From: JBBCJM01 sp037190175
Lineage (GTDB): Bacteria > Pseudomonadota > Alphaproteobacteria > Rhodobacterales > Rhodobacteraceae
Assembly (NCBI GenBank): GCA_037190175.1
Contig: JBBCJM010000124.1
Coordinates: forward strand, 1 to 27,868
Length of the DNA stretch: 27,868 nucleotides
Direction: 5' to 3'
The position numbers and the translations under genes were made by a program. This document shows positions 23,662 to 27,868 of this stretch, piece after piece. Under the pieces are notes generated by a model. The model was not told where the DNA came from and ran no database searches. It was given only the letters and a program-made list of their open reading frames with translations. The first letter of the stretch is position 1. Every line of letters starts with the position of its first letter.

Positions 23662-26277
23662 TCAGAGCAGCCCCTTCAACTCGTAGAGCAGCGCCAGCGC
23701 CTCGCGCGCCGTCAGGTCGTCGGGCTCCACACCGCGCAGGCGCTCCTCCACCGCCGATTTCGCGGGTTTCGGCGCCGGAGCCGGCGGGGCCACCCGGAAC
23801 AGCGGCAGGTCGTCCAGCACCGCCGTGGGCCGGGTGCCGCCGCGGTCGCCCCGTTCCAGCGCCTCCAGCACTTCCCTGGCCCGGGCGATGACGGCCGGCG
23901 GCAGCCCGGCCAGCCGCGCCACCTGCACGCCATAGGAACGGTCGGCCGCGCCCTCCCGCACCTCGTGCAGGAAGATCACCTCGCCCTGCCATTCCTTGAC
24001 CGCCACGGTGGCGTTCCTCAGCCCCGGCAGCCGGGTGGCGAGAGCGGTAAGCTCATGATAATGCGTGGCAAAAAGCGCGCGGCAGCGGTTCTGGGCGTGC
24101 AGATGCTCCAAGACCGCCCAGGCGATCGACAGCCCGTCCCAGGTGGCGGTGCCGCGGCCGATCTCGTCCAGGATGACGAAGGCGCGGTCGTCGGCGCGGT
24201 TCAGGATCGCCGCGGTCTCCACCATCTCGACCATGAAGGTGGAGCGGCCCCGGGCCAGGTCGTCCGCCGCCCCCACCCGGCTGAACAGCGCCGAGACCAG
24301 CCCGATCCGCGCCTGGGCCGCCGGCACGAAGCTGCCGGCCTGCGCCAGGAGCGCGATCAGCGCGTTCTGCCGCAGGAAGGTGGACTTGCCGGCCATGTTC
24401 GGGCCGGTCAGCAGCCAGACCGCCGGGGTCTCGCCGGTGGTCAGGGCGCAGTCGTTGGCCACGAAGCCGGGCGCCCCCTGCCGCCGCAGCGCGCGTTCCA
24501 CCACCGGATGCCGGCCCTCGCGCACCTCGAAGGCGCGGCTGTCGTCCACCTGCGGCTCGACCCAGGCCTCTTCCGCCGCCAGTTCCGCCAGCGCCGCGGT
24601 CACGTCCAGCTCCGCCAGTGCCGCGGCCGCCGCCGACAGGGGGCCGGAGACGCTCAGAACCTCGGCCACCAGTGCCGCGAAGTGCCGCTTCTCGATCTCC
24701 AGCGCATGGGCGGCGGCGTTCAGGATGCGGCTCTCCAGCCCCGACAGTTCCACGGTGGTGAAGCGCACCTGGTTGGCGGTGGTCTGGCGGTGGACGAACA
24801 GCTCGTTCAGGGGCGCCGAGAGCATCCGCTCGGCATGGGTGGCCGGCGTCTCGATGAAATAGCCCAGCACGTTGTTGTGGCGGATCTTCAGGCTGCCCAC
24901 CCCGCTGCGGCTGATGTAGTCGGCCTGCAACCCGGCGATCACCCCCCGGCCCTCGTCCCGCAGCCGGCGGGTCTCGTCCAGCTCGCCGTCGTGCCCCGCG
25001 GCGATGCAGCCGCCGTCGCGCAGGAACAGCGGGGGTTCGGCCACCAGCGCCCGCGAGAGCAGATCGAGCAGCGCCTCGTGCCCGCGCAGGGCGCCCGCGG
25101 CCCGGGTCAATAACTCAGGCAACTCCCCCAGCCGGCCCGCCAGTTCCCTCGCCGCCTGCAAGCCCGCCCTTAATGCCGTCAGATCCCGCGGCCCGCCGCG
25201 GTCCAGCGCCAGCCGGGACAGGGCGCGGTCCATGTCGGGCACCCGCCGCAGCGCCTCGCGCAGGCCCGCCCGCAGGCCAGCATCGCCGACCAGATGCCGC
25301 ACCGCCTCCAGCCGCGCCCGGATCAGCCCCAGGTCGCGCGAGGGCGCGCCCAGCCGCGCCTCCAGCAGCCGCGCGCCGGCGGCGGTCACGGTGCGGTCCA
25401 CCGCCTCGACCAATGACCCCGCGCGGCCGCCGGACAGCGCCTGCGAGATCTCCAGGTTGCGCCGGGTGGCGGCGTCGATGGTCATCGCCTGCCCCGGATC
25501 CTCGCGCAGCGGCGGGCGCAGCAGCGGCAGCCTGCCCCGTTGGGTCAGGTCGAGATAGGCGGTCAGCGCCCCCAGCGCGCCCACCTCGGCCCGGCCGAAG
25601 GGCGCGAAACCGTCGAGTGTCTCCACCCCCCAGAGCGCGCAGAGCCGCCGCTCGCCCCCCTGACTGTCGAACGAGGACCGCGCCAAGGGCGTCACCGCAG
25701 CCTCGAAAGCAGGGGCCTCGCGCCCCTCGGCCACCAGCACCTCGCGGGGGGCGATGCGGGCCAGTTCCGGGGTCAGCCGGGCGGGGTCGCAGGGCATCAC
25801 CCGCAACTCGCCGGTCGAGATGTCGCACCAGGCCAGCGCGCCCTCGCCCCGCACCTCGTTCCAGGCCGCCAGCCAGTTCGACCGGCGGGGTTCCAGCAGG
25901 CTCTCCTCGGTCAGCGTGCCGGGGGTGACCAGCCGCACCACGTCGCGCGCCACCGGCCCCTTGTTGCCGCGGCGGCGGGCCTCGGCCGGATCCTCCATCT
26001 GCTCGGCCACCGCCACGCGGAAGCCCTTGCGGATCAGCTGCAAGAGATAGTCGTCGGCCCGCACCACCGGCACCCCGCACATCGGGATCGGCTGGCCCTG
26101 GTGCACCCCCCGCCGGGTCAGCGCGATGTCCAGCGCCTGCGCGCCCTGCACCGCGTCGTCGAAGAACATCTCGTAGAAATCGCCCATCCGGTAGAACAGG
26201 ATCGCATCCGGGTAGCGGCCCTTGATCTCCAGATACTGGGCCATCATAGGCGTCACATCGGCGTCGTCGCTCGGCAC
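23662..26277 (-). CDS. mutS: MutS, DNA mismatch recognition ATPase
   Basis: An 871-residue mismatch-repair protein. The mismatch-contacting F-x-E is seen in YRMGDFYEMFF (Phe34 and Glu36), preceded by VTPMMAQYLEIK. The connector and core domains follow, including a lever/clamp region with SLKIRHNNVLGYFIE and RQTTANQVRFTTVEL. The ATPase has GPNMAGKSTFLRQ with P-loop Lys631, then SRVGAADDLARGRSTFMVEM and VILDEIGRGTATWDG, and the ATHYHEL motif. The C-terminal tail resembles the MutS dimerisation end. GTG 26277 is taken as start, though the ribosome-binding site is weak. An internal ATG pair (M11-M12) is too close to the conserved N-terminus to be preferred. Confidence 0.96.
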   Translation of the reverse strand: MPSDDADVTPMMAQYLEIKGRYPDAILFYRMGDFYEMFFDDAVQGAQALDIALTRRGVHQGQPIPMCGVPVVRADDYLLQLIRKGFRVAVAEQMEDPAEARRRGNKGPVARDVVRLVTPGTLTEESLLEPRRSNWLAAWNEVRGEGALAWCDISTGELRVMPCDPARLTPELARIAPREVLVAEGREAPAFEAAVTPLARSSFDSQGGERRLCALWGVETLDGFAPFGRAEVGALGALTAYLDLTQRGRLPLLRPPLREDPGQAMTIDAATRRNLEISQALSGGRAGSLVEAVDRTVTAAGARLLEARLGAPSRDLGLIRARLEAVRHLVGDAGLRAGLREALRRVPDMDRALSRLALDRGGPRDLTALRAGLQAARELAGRLGELPELLTRAAGALRGHEALLDLLSRALVAEPPLFLRDGGCIAAGHDGELDETRRLRDEGRGVIAGLQADYISRSGVGSLKIRHNNVLGYFIETPATHAERMLSAPLNELFVHRQTTANQVRFTTVELSGLESRILNAAAHALEIEKRHFAALVAEVLSVSGPLSAAAAALAELDVTAALAELAAEEAWVEPQVDDSRAFEVREGRHPVVERALRRQGAPGFVANDCALTTGETPAVWLLTGPNMAGKSTFLRQNALIALLAQAGSFVPAAQARIGLVSALFSRVGAADDLARGRSTFMVEMVETAAILNRADDRAFVILDEIGRGTATWDGLSIAWAVLEHLHAQNRCRALFATHYHELTALATRLPGLRNATVAVKEWQGEVIFLHEVREGAADRSYGVQVARLAGLPPAVIARAREVLEALERGDRGGTRPTAVLDDLPLFRVAPPAPAPKPAKSAVEERLRGVEPDDLTAREALALLYELKGLL

Positions 26278-26323
26278 GGAACCCCCGGTCTTTCATGGCG
26301 CGCCGCGGGCCGCAGCCGTCGGA

Positions 26324-26352
26324 TTGGCAGACGCGGGGGCCGATGGTAAGGT
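26324..26352 (+). promoter_or_regulatory. Candidate promoter for the GT61 gene
   Basis: TTGGCA (26324-26329) and TAAGGT (26347-26352), with a 17-bp spacer, lie in the 127-bp divergent gap between mutS and the glycosyltransferase gene. They point to the latter, whose GTG is 52 bp beyond the -10. Both hexamers fit a sigma-70-type promoter moderately. Confidence 0.42.
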
Positions 26353-26404
26353 CGCGGCCGCAAAGGCGCAATCGCCGGCGGAACCCCGAGGAACCGGACG
26401 CACC

Positions 26405-27868
26405 GTGAACCGGATCGACTTCAGCCAGGACCCCGCCGCGCTGTTCCTGAACCCGGCCACGGACCCCCACCTGCGCCCGGTGGCCGAGCCCGGTTTCTAC
26501 TGGCGCGAACGGCCGCGGGCCCGGATCCTCGGCTTTTCCGCCAGCGGCAACGAGGCCACCACGCAGCGGATCGAGGGCCATCTGGCGCAGACCGCGCGCC
26601 ACCGCACCTTCACCGCGGCGGTGGAGTTCAACACCATCCCCGTGGTGCTGCGGCAGGCGGAGTATGTGAAGAACTTCGTCACCGCGGGGGGCAAGGCGGT
26701 GCTGGGCGGCGCGGCGGGGGTGCGGGCGCTGAACAACTGGCGCTGGAAGCACGAGGCCGAGGATCACGACACCCGCATCGCCGACTGGATGGAGGCCGCG
26801 CGCGAGGCCCGCAGCGGCCCGCCGCTGATGCCGCCCGACCCCGACACCGCCGGCCTGCCCTTCGCGGTCGAGGCGCGCAACACCTTCAACTATTTCCACT
26901 TCGTGACCGAGACCCTGTGCCAGTTCTGCCTGCTGGACGATCTGGGCCACGACCGGCCGCTGTTCCTGCACCACCCCGACGCACCGGCGAAGACCCGCGC
27001 CTTCACCCGCGGCTTCCTGACCGCGCTGTTCCCCGAGTTCGGCGCGCGGGTGCAGTTCCGCCGCACCCCGCAGCGCCACGACAGGGTGCTGACCGCCTTC
27101 AACCTGATGCAGGCGCATTACCTCTGCCGCGAGGACGAGGTGCCGTCGCTGGACCCGCTGATCGCCAGCCGCGAGTTCTGGGCCGGCCGCCGCGCCACCC
27201 GCCGCGGGCAGGGCGTCTTGCAGATGAACGCGGTGGACACCAGCCTCTACCGGCTGCGCGAGCGGGCGCTGCGGGCGATCGAGGGGCGGGATTTCAGCCA
27301 CCTGCCCACCCGGTTCTGGATCGGGCGCGAACATGGCCATGCCCGGGCGCGGGTCATGGGGGGCGAGGACGCGCTGGTCGAGGCGCTGGCCCCGCTGGGC
27401 TTCCGCCGCATCAGCTTCGAAAGCCTGTCGCCGCTGGAGCAGGTCGCGCTGATGGCGCGGGCCGAGGTCATGGTCTCGGCCCATGGCGCGGGCTTCACCA
27501 ACATGCTCTTCGCCAATCCGGCGGCGCATGTGATCGAGATCGGCACGCTGCAGACCGCGATGTTCCGCTGGGGCGATTTCTGGCGGCTGGCCAATGCCTC
27601 GGGCTGCACCTACGTCAGCTTCTATGCCGACATGGCGCGCGACGATCCGCTGACCGACCCGGGCTTCACCGCGGTGGGGCTGGTGCCCGCGGTGCTGTCG
27701 CCGGCGGGGATCGAGATGGTGCGGGGCCATGTCGCGGCACTCCTGGGCCAGCCGCCGCTGCTGGACGGCCCGCAGGCGGTGCAGCGGCTGGCCGGGGCGC
27801 TGAACCGCTCGGGCGCCCATGCCCGCACGGTGGAGCTTTTCGCCCGCCACCCGGGGATCGAGGCGGGC
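26405..27868 (+). CDS. Glycosyltransferase family 61 protein (3' end outside window)
   Basis: An open frame of 488 codons running without a stop to the last base of the window, so the C-terminus is missing. It begins at GTG 26405 (VNRIDFSQDPAALFLNPATD) with GAGGAA upstream. The best family signal is in the second half: FWIGREHGHARARV, then SLSPLEQVALMARAEVMVSAHGAGFTNMLFANP and VIEIGTLQTAMF. This is the conserved GT61 (DUF563) core, with the HGAGFTN motif and the following acidic VIEIG. An earlier segment, FNYFHFVTETLCQFCLLDDL, also fits. GT61 enzymes transfer sugars onto glycans or proteins; donor and acceptor are unknown here. No signal peptide or membrane segment is seen. It is divergent from mutS. 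Confidence 0.82.
   Translation, partial: MNRIDFSQDPAALFLNPATDPHLRPVAEPGFYWRERPRARILGFSASGNEATTQRIEGHLAQTARHRTFTAAVEFNTIPVVLRQAEYVKNFVTAGGKAVLGGAAGVRALNNWRWKHEAEDHDTRIADWMEAAREARSGPPLMPPDPDTAGLPFAVEARNTFNYFHFVTETLCQFCLLDDLGHDRPLFLHHPDAPAKTRAFTRGFLTALFPEFGARVQFRRTPQRHDRVLTAFNLMQAHYLCREDEVPSLDPLIASREFWAGRRATRRGQGVLQMNAVDTSLYRLRERALRAIEGRDFSHLPTRFWIGREHGHARARVMGGEDALVEALAPLGFRRISFESLSPLEQVALMARAEVMVSAHGAGFTNMLFANPAAHVIEIGTLQTAMFRWGDFWRLANASGCTYVSFYADMARDDPLTDPGFTAVGLVPAVLSPAGIEMVRGHVAALLGQPPLLDGPQAVQRLAGALNRSGAHARTVELFARHPGIEAG

Noticed and set aside
25115..27850. 911-codon open frame on the - strand opposite the GT61 gene and part of mutS
   Set aside because: The + strand frame from 26405 carries the GT61 motifs and the other - frame carries mutS; this one shows no domain signal.

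Overview
This is a GC-rich (roughly 70% by eye) stretch of an alphaproteobacterial main chromosome. Gene content and order (maf-aroE-coaE-dnaQ-secB on one side; hemJ-rho-mnmE-mnmG-rsmG-parA-parB on the other) point to the Rhodobacterales, close to Rhodobacter/Paracoccus-type genomes. I see no mobile element, CRISPR array, phage gene, rRNA or tRNA. This is conserved housekeeping sequence around the probable replication origin, not an accessory island.

Layout. Left arm (1-11629): a YaiI/YqxD-type protein (-), then a + block with an HI0933-type flavoprotein, hslU, a DUF900-type lipoprotein hydrolase and a class III PLP enzyme. Next comes a - block (Tim44-like protein, MltA, Smr), then fxsA and secB on +, then the tightly overlapped - operon maf-aroE-coaE-dnaQ, listed here in transcription order. 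The centre (about 11640-12055) is the only long non-coding stretch. It holds DnaA-box-like 9-mers in a 12-bp tandem arrangement, an AT-rich segment with a consensus IHF site, and further short repeats: a candidate oriC. Right arm (12064-19339): hemJ, rho, mnmE, mnmG, rsmG, parA and parB, all pointing away from the origin. Beyond parB lie hemW, rdgB and rph on -, hrcA and grpE on +, mutS on -, and a GT61-family glycosyltransferase on + that is cut by the window end.

How the parts work together. The candidate origin, parA/parB and two perfect 16-bp parS palindromes lie within about 9 kb, forming an origin-segregation locus. Both parS sites sit inside gene boundaries: one spans the start codon of mnmG, and the other supplies the stop codon of rdgB and the start codon of hemW. 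The other genes serve tRNA modification (MnmE/MnmG), 16S rRNA methylation (RsmG), RNA maturation (RNase PH), nucleotide-pool hygiene (Maf, RdgB), heme (HemJ, HemW), CoA and shikimate synthesis (CoaE, AroE), protein export and quality control (SecB, HslU, GrpE, HrcA), transcription termination (Rho) and DNA fidelity (DnaQ-like exonuclease, MutS).

Points worth a second look: the parS/start-codon overlaps; a CoaE whose P-loop has Thr where the family has its invariant Lys; three intergenic double-hairpin elements, one with paired changes that preserve the inner hairpin; and the 12-bp-period repeats in the candidate origin.
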